A DNA stretch of 64,000 nucleotides from an uncultured Atopobiaceae bacterium (GCA_934792625.1 CAKVON010000004.1:73601-137600), one strand, 5' to 3'. Shown: positions 53,128 to 62,410, counted from the stretch's first letter. The notes: generated by a model not told the origin, from the letters alone. Translations and numbers: made by a program.

Positions 53128-54393
53128 CTAGAAGAGCGTGGGCTCATCGTCGTCGGGACGCGGCGCGCGGCGCCGATGCTGCGCCGCTGGCTTGGCGGGC
53201 CTTGCCGGCTTGGCGGACTTGGCGGGTCGCACGCACTTCTCGGCAGCGGGGGCATCTGTCGCCTGGCGAGAAGTGCGCGGCTCGCGCCCGGCCATTACCT
53301 CGAGCGTGCGCTCGGCGATCTGGCGCATGCCCCGAGCGTTGGGGTGCTCGAAGCCGTCCGCCAGAAGCGCGGCGTCGTGGTCCATGAGGACCATGCCGTC
53401 GACCAGGCCCATGTGCTGGTGGCGCGCGACCGCAGGCGCCAGCAGCGCGCCGAGCTCGCGCCAACAGCTTCTGTGGTGGCTCGGCCACGCGTCCTCGTCG
53501 TGCCAGACGGGGCTGCACACCCAACACGGCGTGTTGGGCCAGGCACGGGCAACCTCGTCCAGATACAGCCTCAGGTCGCGCCCGACCGCCGTGGCGGAGC
53601 AGGGCTCGTAGCGGTAGTTGGCCCCAAACGCCACGACGATGCGCGCGGGACGGACGGCCGAGCCCGCGTCGGCGACCGAGCCGGGCTGCGCCACCTGGCC
53701 GCCGACGCCCTGGTTCACGAGGTCGAGGTCAAGCCTGTCCGCCACGAGCCTGGGCCAGGCCAAGGCGGGGTCGTCGCAGACGAAGCCCTGCGCGATCGAG
53801 TCGCCCAGCACCAGCAGGCCGCGGCGCGCGCCCACCGGCGTGAGCGTCGCGCCGTCGCACATGATCTTTCTGACCCTGCAGCCACGCAGGCATGGCAGGT
53901 GGAAGCGCACGCGGCGCGTGTCGGCCATGCCGGGAAGCATCGGCTCGCCGTCGGGCGAGGCGGGCGCGGCGTCACGGGAGCCCGCAAGTCCCACGACAAC
54001 GACGGAGCCGCCACCCGCGACGGGTTCGGGCTCCAGCGGGCCAAGCGCCCGCCCGTCGACGTCGGCCGAGACGCAGTCGTGCGGCAGGCGGTCGGCGTCA
54101 CCATCGACGAGCGCCAGGCTCTCTGCGGTGCCGGCGGGTTCGGGGTCCTGCCACACCTCGAGCGCGACCCAACTGGCGTCGGTCTCGGCCTCGACCGTGA
54201 TGCCCGACGCGCACGCGGCCATCTGACGGTAGAGGCCCGGGTGCCATGCCATGCAGCTGGAAAGCGCGCGGACCTGCATGCCGGTCAGGCGCCAGGGGCG
54301 AACCCAGCCCGCCTCGTCGGTCGAGCGCACATGCCCGTGCAGGAAGTCGACGGCGGCCAGAGTCGTGCGCGCCTCGCGCGCCGCGGCCGTCAT
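53128..54393 (-). CDS. SGNH/GDSL hydrolase family protein
   Basis: A 421-residue protein. The N-terminal half (1-190) looks like a beta-sandwich domain; the SGNH hydrolase domain follows with block I LLVLGDSIAQGF, block II NQGVGGQ, block III FGANYR and block V DGFEHPNARG. It is probably a carbohydrate or lipid esterase, perhaps deacetylating sugars. The last 45 residues are a Lys/Pro/Ala/Arg-rich tail (KSAKPARPAKPA). No signal peptide is seen. It overlaps the glycerate kinase gene by 4 bp (ATGA). Confidence 0.8.
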   Translation of the reverse strand: MTAAAREARTTLAAVDFLHGHVRSTDEAGWVRPWRLTGMQVRALSSCMAWHPGLYRQMAACASGITVEAETDASWVALEVWQDPEPAGTAESLALVDGDADRLPHDCVSADVDGRALGPLEPEPVAGGGSVVVVGLAGSRDAAPASPDGEPMLPGMADTRRVRFHLPCLRGCRVRKIMCDGATLTPVGARRGLLVLGDSIAQGFVCDDPALAWPRLVADRLDLDLVNQGVGGQVAQPGSVADAGSAVRPARIVVAFGANYRYEPCSATAVGRDLRLYLDEVARAWPNTPCWVCSPVWHDEDAWPSHHRSCWRELGALLAPAVARHQHMGLVDGMVLMDHDAALLADGFEHPNARGMRQIAERTLEVMAGREPRTSRQATDAPAAEKCVRPAKSAKPARPAKPAAQHRRRAPRPDDDEPTLF

Positions 54394-55544
54394 GCGGCGC
54401 CCCCGAACTCTGCCGAGAAGAGCCGTCGGGCCGCGGCCCTCAGGTTGGACTCTGCCTGCGCCATGGCGCGCTCGGGGTCCGCGTCGGGCCCGACACATGC
54501 CTCGACGCGAACAAGCCCCAGGCCACGGGTCTCGTCTGCGGTCGCGTCGCACATGCCGACGACGGCAGCCGCGCGCACGCCGAGGGCGGCGGCGTGCGCG
54601 CACACGCCACAGACGGCCTTGCCCGCGGCGGTCTGCGCGTCGAGGCGGCCCTCCCCCGTCACCACGAGGTCGGCGTCGCGCGCGATGTCGTCGAATCCGG
54701 CAAGGTCGAGCACGCAGTCGATCCCGGGACGCACCCGCGCTCCGGCAAACGCCATGAGCGCCGAGCCCAGGCCGCCGGCGGCACCCGACCCTGGCCGACG
54801 CGAGACGGCGCGGCCGACGGAGGCGTCCAGCACGCGTGCGTAGGAGCGCATGCCGCGCTCGAGCTCGTCGACCATGCGGGCGTCCGCGCCCTTCTGCGGG
54901 GCGAAGACGCGCGTGGCGCCATGCGGCCCGCACAGCGGGTTGTCCACGTCGCACATGACCAGGACCTCACAGGCCGCCAGGCGCGCGTCGAGCCCCGAGG
55001 TGTCGATCGCGCGAACGCGCCCCAGGTCACGGCCACAGCCAGAAAGCTCCTCGTCCTTCTCGCCAAGGAATCTGACGCCAAGCTCGCGCAGGGCGCCGCA
55101 GCCGGCGTCGTTGGTGGCGCTGCCGCCGATGCCCACCCACAGCCTGCGGGCGCCCTGCGACAGCGCGTGCCCGATGAGCTCGCCGGTGCCGCGGGTCGAG
55201 GCCGCCATGGGGTCGAGCTCGGAGGCGCCCACGAGTGTCAGCCCCGACGCCGCGGCCATCTCGACCACGGCAGAACCATCATCCAACAGCAGGTAGGAGG
55301 CATCGGTCATGTGTCCCAGGGGGGCATGCACGCGAACGCCCACACGCTCGCAGGCACGCGTCGCGGCGATGGCGTCGAGCGTGCCCTCGCCGCCGTCGGC
55401 GACCCGCACGCAGTCGCACCGGGCGCCGGGCACCAGGGCAAGCAGCTCCCCGCGCACGATGTCGGCCACCTCGGCGGAGGTCAGGCTCCCCTTGAACGAG
55501 TCGCTCGCGACGACGACCCTGGGGGCGCCGGCCTCACTCGCCAT
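54390..55544 (-). CDS. Glycerate kinase
   Basis: A 384-residue type II glycerate kinase (GlxK/GarK). Signatures are VVVASDSFKGSLTSAEV, DGGEGTLDAI, the catalytic region GSATNDAGCGALRELGVRF, CDVDNPLCGPHGA, GSGAAGGLGSALMAF and VTGEGRLDAQTAAGK. It phosphorylates D-glycerate to 2-phosphoglycerate for entry into glycolysis. It overlaps both neighbours (11 bp with the phosphatase, 4 bp with the SGNH gene), so the three are one translational unit. Confidence 0.92.
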   Translation of the reverse strand: MASEAGAPRVVVASDSFKGSLTSAEVADIVRGELLALVPGARCDCVRVADGGEGTLDAIAATRACERVGVRVHAPLGHMTDASYLLLDDGSAVVEMAAASGLTLVGASELDPMAASTRGTGELIGHALSQGARRLWVGIGGSATNDAGCGALRELGVRFLGEKDEELSGCGRDLGRVRAIDTSGLDARLAACEVLVMCDVDNPLCGPHGATRVFAPQKGADARMVDELERGMRSYARVLDASVGRAVSRRPGSGAAGGLGSALMAFAGARVRPGIDCVLDLAGFDDIARDADLVVTGEGRLDAQTAAGKAVCGVCAHAAALGVRAAAVVGMCDATADETRGLGLVRVEACVGPDADPERAMAQAESNLRAAARRLFSAEFGGAA

Positions 55545-56334
55545 CGGCCACCGCCTCGTAGGTCACGGCGCCGTCGTCCAGGCGCAAGAGGCACACCTGG
55601 CCCGTCGGCGCGCCGGAGGCGCACGCGCAGTCGATGTCCACGCGGTCCGCGATGCCGCCCGTGGCCTGGCAGGCACCCACGCGCAGCATGAGGGCGCGGC
55701 CGTCGGGGTCGCAGGGGTCGTCCTGGCAGCGGTCGCACAAAGGTGCCGCCAGCGGCGTGGGCGTGTGGCCGCACACCACGACCGCGCCGGTGCCGTCCGG
55801 GCGCACCAGCCCGGTGGGGCCTCCCCAGAAGTCCTCGCGAATCCACAGCAGGTCGTCACGGGTCTGTGCCGAGAGGAACCGCTCGCACGCGGCGTCGTCC
55901 CACACGTCGGGCGCGATCGCGCGGCCGGGGCGGATGCCCGCATGGGCAAACAGGAAGGCGCGGCCGCCGACGATGGCGTGGCCGTACGCGGGCAGGGTGC
56001 CCGCCCACTCCAAAAGGTCGACGCGCTGTTCGACGGGGGTGTTGAGCAGGCTCGTGTGGGTCGCGGCGCCACCGTTGCTCAGCCAGTTGTAGGAGGCCAG
56101 TTGGTCGTCCGGACTCGTCAGGACGTCGAGCATGAGCTGCTCGTGGTTGCCCATGATGGCATGCGCGCAGGACAGGTCGCGAACCATGCGCAGCACGTCC
56201 GCCGCGGCGGGCCCGCGGTCGATCATGTCGCCGAGGACCCACAGGGTGTCGTCGTCGGCGAGCGAGACGCGCCCCAGGGCGCGGTCGAAGGCCGCCGCGC
56301 GACCATGGACGTCGCTCACGACGTAGGTGGACAT
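55534..56334 (-). CDS. PPP-family metallophosphatase
   Basis: A 266-residue calcineurin-like phosphoesterase. The metal-binding motifs are complete: YVVSDVHGRAAAFDRAL (D-x-H), WVLGDMIDRGP (GDxxDRG), IMGNHEQLML (GNHE), FAHAGIRPG and VVCGHTPTP. It is similar to bacterial serine/threonine or diadenosine-tetraphosphate phosphatases. A cysteine-rich segment (CDRCQDDPCDPDG) is unusual and might bind a metal. It is the first gene of the overlapping operon. Confidence 0.87.
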   Translation of the reverse strand: MSTYVVSDVHGRAAAFDRALGRVSLADDDTLWVLGDMIDRGPAAADVLRMVRDLSCAHAIMGNHEQLMLDVLTSPDDQLASYNWLSNGGAATHTSLLNTPVEQRVDLLEWAGTLPAYGHAIVGGRAFLFAHAGIRPGRAIAPDVWDDAACERFLSAQTRDDLLWIREDFWGGPTGLVRPDGTGAVVVCGHTPTPLAAPLCDRCQDDPCDPDGRALMLRVGACQATGGIADRVDIDCACASGAPTGQVCLLRLDDGAVTYEAVADGE

Positions 56335-56436
56335 GGGGCTGCGCCTCCCCTCGGTTCGGCGGATACTGCCAAAGAGCCTACCACTTGCCGCGGCCGCGGC
56401 GGCGGGCCCGACCATGCCAACAGCTTCGGTCGGACG

Positions 56437-57006
56437 TCAGCGGCGCCGGCCACCACAACGTCTGACGCCATGCCGACGACCCGAAAGCCGCTCGTGGCGC
56501 ACGCGGAGACGCCAGCCGCCGGTGCTTCCCGGCTCGATCACGCGACCCGGCCCGCCCTTCTCGGCAGAGGCACGCTCCACCGCCAGGACCACGTCGCGGA
56601 TGGTTGGCTCCAGGCGCGCCTTCTTGAGCTGGCACTCCCACACAACCAGCACGGTCCAGCCGTCCGCCACCAACAGCTCGTCCACGCGCGCGTCACGCTC
56701 GCGGTTCCGACGGAACTTCCCCTCCCAAAACTCCACGTTCTTGCGGGGAAGCGGCAGGTCGCAGTGGGGGCAGCGGTGCCAGAAGCAGCCGTTGACGAAG
56801 ATGGCCACCTTGCGGCCGGGGTAGCAGATGTCGGGCTTGCCGGGGCACGCCTTCCAGTGCAGGCGGTACCCGGGAAGGCCGGCCTCGCGCAGCGCCCGGC
56901 GCACGAGCAGCTCGGGCTTGGTGTTCTTGCTCTTGTTCGCCTGCATCACGTGGCGGGTGGCCTCGCTCACCCCGCCGTCCGCGCGCACGTCGCCGTCAGA
57001 TGCCAC
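56437..57006 (-). CDS. vsr: Very short patch repair endonuclease Vsr
   Basis: A 189-residue endonuclease that nicks at T:G mismatches from 5-methylcytosine deamination. MQANKSKNTKPELLVRRAL opens the family domain; ACPGKPDICYPG contains the catalytic Asp (D59), and VNGCFWHRCPHCDLP the Trp/His and zinc-binding residues. The last 50 residues are basic and lie beyond the usual end. It starts with GTG after GGAGGTGG. No cytosine methyltransferase is in the window, so its partner is unknown. Confidence 0.92.
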   Translation of the reverse strand: MASDGDVRADGGVSEATRHVMQANKSKNTKPELLVRRALREAGLPGYRLHWKACPGKPDICYPGRKVAIFVNGCFWHRCPHCDLPLPRKNVEFWEGKFRRNRERDARVDELLVADGWTVLVVWECQLKKARLEPTIRDVVLAVERASAEKGGPGRVIEPGSTGGWRLRVRHERLSGRRHGVRRCGGRRR

Positions 57007-57072
57007 GGCCCACCTCCAGACCCGACAATCCTACCCGTTTGCACTAACCTTGTCTGTCAGACATCCGACTAC

Positions 57073-57079
57073 CGAGAAG
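57073..57079 (+). repeat. CGAGAAG motif copy 8
   Basis: Context ACTAC-CGAGAAG-GAC between vsr and the NUDIX gene. Confidence 0.55.
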
Positions 57080-57117
57080 GACGCGCGGCCCGCCCGCCGC
57101 GCCCGACGGGAGGACCC

Positions 57118-57552
<435 letters not shown>

Positions 57553-57648
57553 CTCGCGGACGCCGTGCCCGAGGGGCACATGCGCGGGTATCATCTGAGC
57601 AATGCACAGGCGGGCCGCGCGCCCGCGACACACGAAGGGAGCGACCCC

Positions 57649-58605
57649 ATGTCGTTCGACAACGAGCTCGACGTCACCCCCGACACGAATCCCGACGGCG
57701 CCTGCGCCGACACCACCCCCGGGCAGACCGCCCCGGCACAGCCCGTGGCCGCCCCCGCGACGGGCCCCGAGCCGTCAGAGCCGGCGCCCGCTCCGCAGCC
57801 CGAGCCCACCCCCACGGCGTCGCCCGCGCCGTCCGAGCCTGCCCCTGCCGAGAAGCCCATCGAGTCCGCGAGCGCCACCTCCTCGAGCGAGGCCAACCAC
57901 TCCGGCCCCGGCGCCTACATCGCGTTTGCCGTTGTGGTGGTCCTTCTTTGCGGGCTTGCCTCCCTGGCCGCCAATGCCCTCGGCAACCTGACCGCCGAGA
58001 TCGGCGAGACCGTCGTCGACCAGATCGAGAACGGCTCCGACCAAGACGACGACTGGGACTGGGGCTTTAGCGCCGGGCGCGACGAGATCGACCCGGACGA
58101 CGACTTCACCGGCGAGGTCTCCTACGAGAGCGCCATCGACTACAGCTACGACGTCCTGTGGGAGCGCGCCTCCGACTACGTCTATGCCAGCGACTACGAC
58201 AATGCCGACGCAAAGGTCACCGAAGCCGTGAAGGCGCTGTGCGAGCTGGACGACGACGCCTCCGACGAGCTGTTCGACCGCTTCTACGACGCGTGGGGCG
58301 AGTACGACGACGCCCCCGGGAAGATGGCCGAGGCCAAGGGCATCGCCAACGCCGCCAAGGCGGCCATCGAGGCGTACAAGATTCCCGACGGCATCGGCGC
58401 CGAGGCGAAGCGCGACCTCGAGGACGCCCGCGACGCGCTCGCCGAGCGCTGGGAGCACGTCGCCAAGCTCTGTGACGAGCTGTCGGTCAGCGGCAAGAAG
58501 GATGCCGACGACCTGAGTGCCATCGACACCGAGGCGAGCGACCTCGCCAGCAAGGCCGGCGGCCTGCTCGACGACGCGCTGACCGACTCGGCCAGCAACA
58601 GGTAG
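57649..58605 (+). CDS. Proline-rich single-pass membrane protein, function unknown
   Basis: A 318-residue protein I do not recognise. Residues 1-85 are a Pro/Ala/Glu-rich, presumably cytoplasmic arm. One transmembrane helix spans about 90-112. The outer part (113-318) is very acidic and helical, with tyrosine/aspartate-rich segments and a C-terminal alanine-rich coiled region (DLASKAGGLLDDAL). GAAGGGAGC precedes the ATG. It lies between the NUDIX gene and thyA but shares no obvious function with them. Confidence 0.72.
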   Translation: MSFDNELDVTPDTNPDGACADTTPGQTAPAQPVAAPATGPEPSEPAPAPQPEPTPTASPAPSEPAPAEKPIESASATSSSEANHSGPGAYIAFAVVVVLLCGLASLAANALGNLTAEIGETVVDQIENGSDQDDDWDWGFSAGRDEIDPDDDFTGEVSYESAIDYSYDVLWERASDYVYASDYDNADAKVTEAVKALCELDDDASDELFDRFYDAWGEYDDAPGKMAEAKGIANAAKAAIEAYKIPDGIGAEAKRDLEDARDALAERWEHVAKLCDELSVSGKKDADDLSAIDTEASDLASKAGGLLDDALTDSASNR

Positions 58606-58620
58606 CGGGAGCGCGCCGCA

Positions 58621-58627
58621 CTTCTCG
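58621..58627 (-). repeat. CGAGAAG motif copy 9
   Basis: Context GCTGG-CGAGAAG-TGC upstream of thyA. Confidence 0.6.
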
Positions 58628-58672
58628 CCAGCGAACCACGCGGCACGAACACCCCTTTTGGGAGGGACAGGC

Positions 58673-59521
58673 TTGAGCAAGGCAGACCAGCTGTTCTGCG
58701 CCATGTGCGCGGACATCATCGACAACGGGACCACGACCGAGGGCCAGAGGGTCCGCCCTCACTGGGAGGACGGCACGCCCGCCTACACCATCAAGCGCTT
58801 TGGCGTGGTCAACCGCTACGACCTGCGCGAGGAGTTCCCCGCGCTGACCCTTCGCCGCACCGCGCTCAAGAGTGCGATGGACGAGGTCCTGTGGATCTAC
58901 CAGCGCAAGTCCAACAACATCGGAGAGCTCAACTCCCACATCTGGGACCAGTGGGCCGACGAGACGGGTTCCATCGGCAAGGCCTACGGCTACCAGATCG
59001 CCCAGAAGTCGCACTATGCCGAGGGCGACTTCGACCAGATGGACCGCGTGCTCTATGACCTCGAGCACACGCCCTTCTCGCGCCGCATCATGACGAACAC
59101 CTACGTCTTCTCGGACCTCTCCGAGATGCACCTCTACCCGTGCGCCTACAGCGTGACCTACAACGTCACCCAGACGCCCGGCGACGACCGCCTGACCCTC
59201 AACATGCTGCTCAACCAGCGCAGCCAGGACATCCTCGCGGCCAACAACTGGAACGTCTGCCAGTACGCGATCCTGCTGATGATGGTCGCGCAGTCCGTCG
59301 GCATGATCGCGGGCGAGCTCGTCCACGTCATCGCGGACGCCCACATCTACGACCGCCACGTCGACATCATCCGCGAGCTCATCTCCAGGCCGCAGTACGA
59401 CGCCCCGCGCGTCTCGCTCAACCCCGAGGTCACGAACTTCTACGACTTCACGACGGCGGACCTCATCGTAGAGGGGTACGAGCACGGCCCGCAGGTTAAG
59501 AACATCCCCATCGCGGTCTAG
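58673..59521 (+). CDS. thyA: Thymidylate synthase ThyA
   Basis: A 282-residue folate-dependent enzyme making dTMP. It belongs to the branch typified by the Bacillus/phage phi3T enzyme: the catalytic Cys is in HLYPCAYSVTYNV, with QRSQDILAANNWNVCQYA and IADAHIYDRHVDII following. The start is a TTG at 58673 with GGGAGGG upstream. It is followed at once by dfrA, giving a classic thymidylate-folate pair. Confidence 0.94.
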   Translation: MSKADQLFCAMCADIIDNGTTTEGQRVRPHWEDGTPAYTIKRFGVVNRYDLREEFPALTLRRTALKSAMDEVLWIYQRKSNNIGELNSHIWDQWADETGSIGKAYGYQIAQKSHYAEGDFDQMDRVLYDLEHTPFSRRIMTNTYVFSDLSEMHLYPCAYSVTYNVTQTPGDDRLTLNMLLNQRSQDILAANNWNVCQYAILLMMVAQSVGMIAGELVHVIADAHIYDRHVDIIRELISRPQYDAPRVSLNPEVTNFYDFTTADLIVEGYEHGPQVKNIPIAV

Positions 59522-59533
59522 GCGGTGCCACCC

Positions 59534-60109
59534 ATGACGACACAAAACGACCCTACCGAGAAGAACGCCCCGCTCGAGGCCCTTGCCGGCCGCCCCCTCC
59601 CCAACTTGTTCGCCATCGTCGCGGTCTGCGACGACTGGGGCATTGGGCTGGACGGCGACATGGTCGTGTCCAACCGCGCCGACATGCGCCACTACGTGCG
59701 CCACACGAAGGGCCACACCATCCTCATGGGCCGCAGGACCCTCGAGAGCTTCCCGGGCGGCCGCCCCCTCAAGGACCGTCGCAACGTCGTCGTCACGCGC
59801 GACGAGTCATGGGCGCCCGACGGCGTCGACGTCGCGCACTCTTTGGCCGAGGCGCTCGACATGGTCGCGGAAGACGACGAGGTCTGGGTCGTCGGCGGCG
59901 GGCAAGTCTACCGCGCCCTGCTCCCCATGTGTAGCCGCGCCGTGGTCACCAAGAACCACTGCGTGCGCGCATGCGACACGTACTTCCCCAACCTGGACGC
60001 CGACCCCGCCTGGCGCGTCGAGTCGCGCGTCACCACAGACGACGAAGGGAACCCACTCGTCACCGACGAGCAGATTCCCTTCGAGTTCGTCACCTACGTT
60101 CGCGCCTGA
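59534..60109 (+). CDS. dfrA: Dihydrofolate reductase
   Basis: A 191-residue DHFR that regenerates tetrahydrofolate after ThyA. Features are LFAIVAVCDDWGIGLDGDMVV, the substrate-binding Asp in NRADMRHYVRHTKGHTILMGRRTLESFPGG, and VWVVGGGQVYRALLP. The first 28 residues precede the usual DHFR start and may be an extension. It lies 12 bp after thyA, in the same transcript. An in-frame GTG three codons earlier is less likely. Confidence 0.93.
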   Translation: MTTQNDPTEKNAPLEALAGRPLPNLFAIVAVCDDWGIGLDGDMVVSNRADMRHYVRHTKGHTILMGRRTLESFPGGRPLKDRRNVVVTRDESWAPDGVDVAHSLAEALDMVAEDDEVWVVGGGQVYRALLPMCSRAVVTKNHCVRACDTYFPNLDADPAWRVESRVTTDDEGNPLVTDEQIPFEFVTYVRA

Positions 60110-60113
60110 CGCG

Positions 60114-60746
60114 CTACTCGGACGTAAGCAGCTTCTCCCAGTCGACCTTGCCAAACAGGCGGTTGATGGCATCCCCCTTGTCGACGAACACCCAGTCGCC
60201 GTTCTCGTCGCGCATCATGCGGATCTTGGCCTTGCAGGTCTTGGTCGGCACGTTCTCGTCCGACAGGATGTCGAGGGCCGCGGGCGCGAGCGTCTGAGCG
60301 AGCGACTTCTGCCCCTCCGAGGTCAGAAGACCAATCAGGCCTGTAGAGGTCAGCTCGCCCTTGCACCTCTTCTTGAGCTTGGCGATCGCCTTCTCCAGGT
60401 CGACGTTGGTCGCCGTGACCGTCACCGTGGCACCCGACCCATCGAACGAGACCTGCGCATCGGAGCACTTGAGCTGCGAGAACAACGCCGAGCAGAGCTT
60501 TGTGGGCTCCACGTCGGACTCCTCGAGGATGCCCCAATAGCGACTGCCCACGAGCTCCATGATCTCCTCGTCGCCCATCTTGGGCATCGTGGCAACCTGC
60601 TCGTCGAACGCGTTCAGGACCGCGTCGGCATCCTGCGCGCCAGCCCCACCACAAGCCGAGAGGCCAACAGCCAGACATGCGGCCACAACGCACGCCAGGG
60701 CCGCACAGAGCACCCCACGGACCGCGATCGTCTTTCCACGCATCAT
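60114..60746 (-). CDS. Lipoprotein, function unknown (paralog 1)
   Basis: A 210-residue secreted lipoprotein. The signal peptide ends in the lipobox LSAC (C-terminal Cys is lipidated), followed by GGAGAQ. The mature part shares its layout with the two downstream paralogs: an N-terminal helical part with EEIMELVG, a beta segment VSFDGSGATVTVTATNVDLEKA, and an end with DENGDWVFVDKGD. It is the most divergent of the three. It converges with dfrA, 4 bp away. The first of two ATG codons was chosen as the start. Confidence 0.82.
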   Translation of the reverse strand: MMRGKTIAVRGVLCAALACVVAACLAVGLSACGGAGAQDADAVLNAFDEQVATMPKMGDEEIMELVGSRYWGILEESDVEPTKLCSALFSQLKCSDAQVSFDGSGATVTVTATNVDLEKAIAKLKKRCKGELTSTGLIGLLTSEGQKSLAQTLAPAALDILSDENVPTKTCKAKIRMMRDENGDWVFVDKGDAINRLFGKVDWEKLLTSE

Positions 60747-60845
60747 AAAGAGCCACCTCACTTTCGCGGGCCACGCCCGCCGTGCCTGCGTTCCTTTCCA
60801 CCGTAGCAAAACGCACCGCCACACGCGCGCTCGCGTCACATGCAC

Positions 60846-60874
60846 AAAAACGGCGGGCCGCCGGACGACCCGCC
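60846..60874 (-). terminator. Terminator of lipoprotein gene 2
   Basis: On the minus strand the stem GGCGGG...CCCGCC is followed by GTTTTTG. Confidence 0.85.
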
Positions 60875-60893
60875 ACCATACCTATCAACCTGC

Positions 60894-60900
60894 CGAGAAG
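60894..60900 (+). repeat. CGAGAAG motif copy 10
   Basis: Context CCTGC-CGAGAAG-TGC between lipoprotein genes 1 and 2. Confidence 0.6.
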
Positions 60901-60939
60901 TGCCGTCCGCACGACACCCCATGAGCGCGGAGCCTGGCG

Positions 60940-61563
60940 CTAGTTCTGGAGCATGCCCGTGAGGTTGAACACCCTCTCGATGTCCTCGCCGCCAAGCAGC
61001 GACTTGACGACCTTCTCGTCAGTCAAGTCGATTCCCCAATTGCCATCCTTGTCCTTCGAGATGGGCAGCTCGACATCATGGGTCTTGGTCTCGATACCGT
61101 TGAGGTCATCGACGATGATCGAGAAGATGTGGTTCAGGGCGTAGCTCTCGCCCTTCTCCGTGATGTCGGTCTCGATCTCGTCGCTTGCCAGGTATCCGAA
61201 GACGTCGTCGGTGAGGGTCATTACGGCGGAGTCGATGTCCAGATACGTGACGGTCAGCTTGACCGTACCGGTGTCGCCATCGAGCTCGACGCCGTTGTCG
61301 ACGTAGTCGAACTTCCCGAACAGGGCCTTGTAGAAGTCCGCGGGCTCAATGTCGTACTTCTTGAGGTCCGCGCTGGTTCCCTCGCCCACCATCGCCTCGA
61401 CGGTCGCCTCGTCGACCGACTTGATCTTGTCCAGGCAGGCGTCGACCTGCTCCTGGGCAATCTCCTCCTCGGTCTTGCCCCCGCAGCCGGCAAGACCAAA
61501 CGTCGTGCCAAGCACGAGCATCGCGCCCAGCGCGACGACCAAAAGCTTGCCGAATCTCTTCAT
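60940..61563 (-). CDS. Lipoprotein, function unknown (paralog 2)
   Basis: A 207-residue lipoprotein with the lipobox LAGC and a TEEE-rich start. It shares long similar stretches with paralog 3: FYKALFGKFDYVDNGVELDGDTG and VKLTV, then ETKTHDVELPISKDKDGNWG. Its domain resembles the DUF5105-type lipoproteins of Gram-positives, but I am not certain. GGAGG precedes the ATG. The upstream region is duplicated at paralog 3. Confidence 0.85.
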   Translation of the reverse strand: MKRFGKLLVVALGAMLVLGTTFGLAGCGGKTEEEIAQEQVDACLDKIKSVDEATVEAMVGEGTSADLKKYDIEPADFYKALFGKFDYVDNGVELDGDTGTVKLTVTYLDIDSAVMTLTDDVFGYLASDEIETDITEKGESYALNHIFSIIVDDLNGIETKTHDVELPISKDKDGNWGIDLTDEKVVKSLLGGEDIERVFNLTGMLQN

Positions 61564-61617
61564 GGTGGCCTCCTCGCATCCCGTGGGTGTGACTCGCCCA
61601 AGGCGACTGAACATCAC

Positions 61618-61644
61618 CTGTAAGCATATCAGGGTGTCATGACA
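61618..61644 (-). promoter_or_regulatory. Control element of lipoprotein gene 2
   Basis: Contains the perfect palindrome TGTCATGACA (61635-61644) beside CTGTAAG. The same block, with two substitutions and one insertion, precedes lipoprotein gene 3. Confidence 0.6.
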
Positions 61645-61703
61645 GTCCGAAGCCTTGCCCAGCCACATCCAGCGAGCGGCCGCCGGACACCCTTCGACAA
61701 AGA

Positions 61704-61733
61704 CGGCGGGCCGCCCCTATGGACGACCCGCCG
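61704..61733 (-). terminator. Terminator of lipoprotein gene 3
   Basis: On the minus strand the stem CGGCGGG/CCCGCCG is followed by TCTTTGTC. Confidence 0.8.
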
Positions 61734-61792
61734 AAGACGACGCTTCTGTCAGCACGCAAGACAAACTGCCTTACGAGTGTCGTTCGACCTGA

Positions 61793-62410
61793 CTACTCCT
61801 CCATGAGGGCGTCGAGGTCAAAGACCTTGTCGAGGTCCGCACCGGCAAACAGGGCGCTTCCGACCTCGTCGTCACTCATGTCCAGGTCCCACTCGCCGTC
61901 ATCGTTCTTGACGATGGGAAGCTCGACGTCGGCGGTCTTGGTGTCGGTGGCGTTGAAGTCCTCGATCATCATGGTGAACACCGCGTTCATAAGGCCGTTC
62001 TCGCCCTTGTTGGTGAAGTCCTCGATGGCCTGGTCGCTGTTCATGTACTCGTTGAGATGCCCACCGAAGGTCTTCATTGCCTTGTCAAGGTCGAGGGCCG
62101 TGACGGTCAGCTTGACCTTGCCGGTGTCGCCATCGATCTCCACGCCGTTGTCGACGTAGTCGAACTTGCCGAACAGGGCCTTGTAGAAGTCGACGGGGTC
62201 GATGTCCGCGTCCACGAAGACCTGGTCGTCACCGATCAGCTCCTTGATCTCGTCCTCGTCAAGGGACTTGAACTTGTCAAGATCGGCGTCAATCTGACCC
62301 TGGACGACCTTCTCCTCGGACTCGCCGCCGCAGGCGCTCATGCCAAAGCAGACGCCAAAGGCGAGCAGGAAGCCCATCGCAACCATCAGGACCTTGCTGA
62401 ACTTCTTCAT
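61793..62410 (-). CDS. Lipoprotein, function unknown (paralog 3)
   Basis: A 205-residue lipoprotein with the lipobox MSAC and an acidic mature part. It is closely related to paralog 2: DFYKALFGKFDYVDNGVEIDG, then KTADVELPIVKNDDGEWDLD. The ATG at 62410 follows GGAGACC. It has its own terminator and control region, so the three paralogs are independent transcription units. Confidence 0.85.
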   Translation of the reverse strand: MKKFSKVLMVAMGFLLAFGVCFGMSACGGESEEKVVQGQIDADLDKFKSLDEDEIKELIGDDQVFVDADIDPVDFYKALFGKFDYVDNGVEIDGDTGKVKLTVTALDLDKAMKTFGGHLNEYMNSDQAIEDFTNKGENGLMNAVFTMMIEDFNATDTKTADVELPIVKNDDGEWDLDMSDDEVGSALFAGADLDKVFDLDALMEE

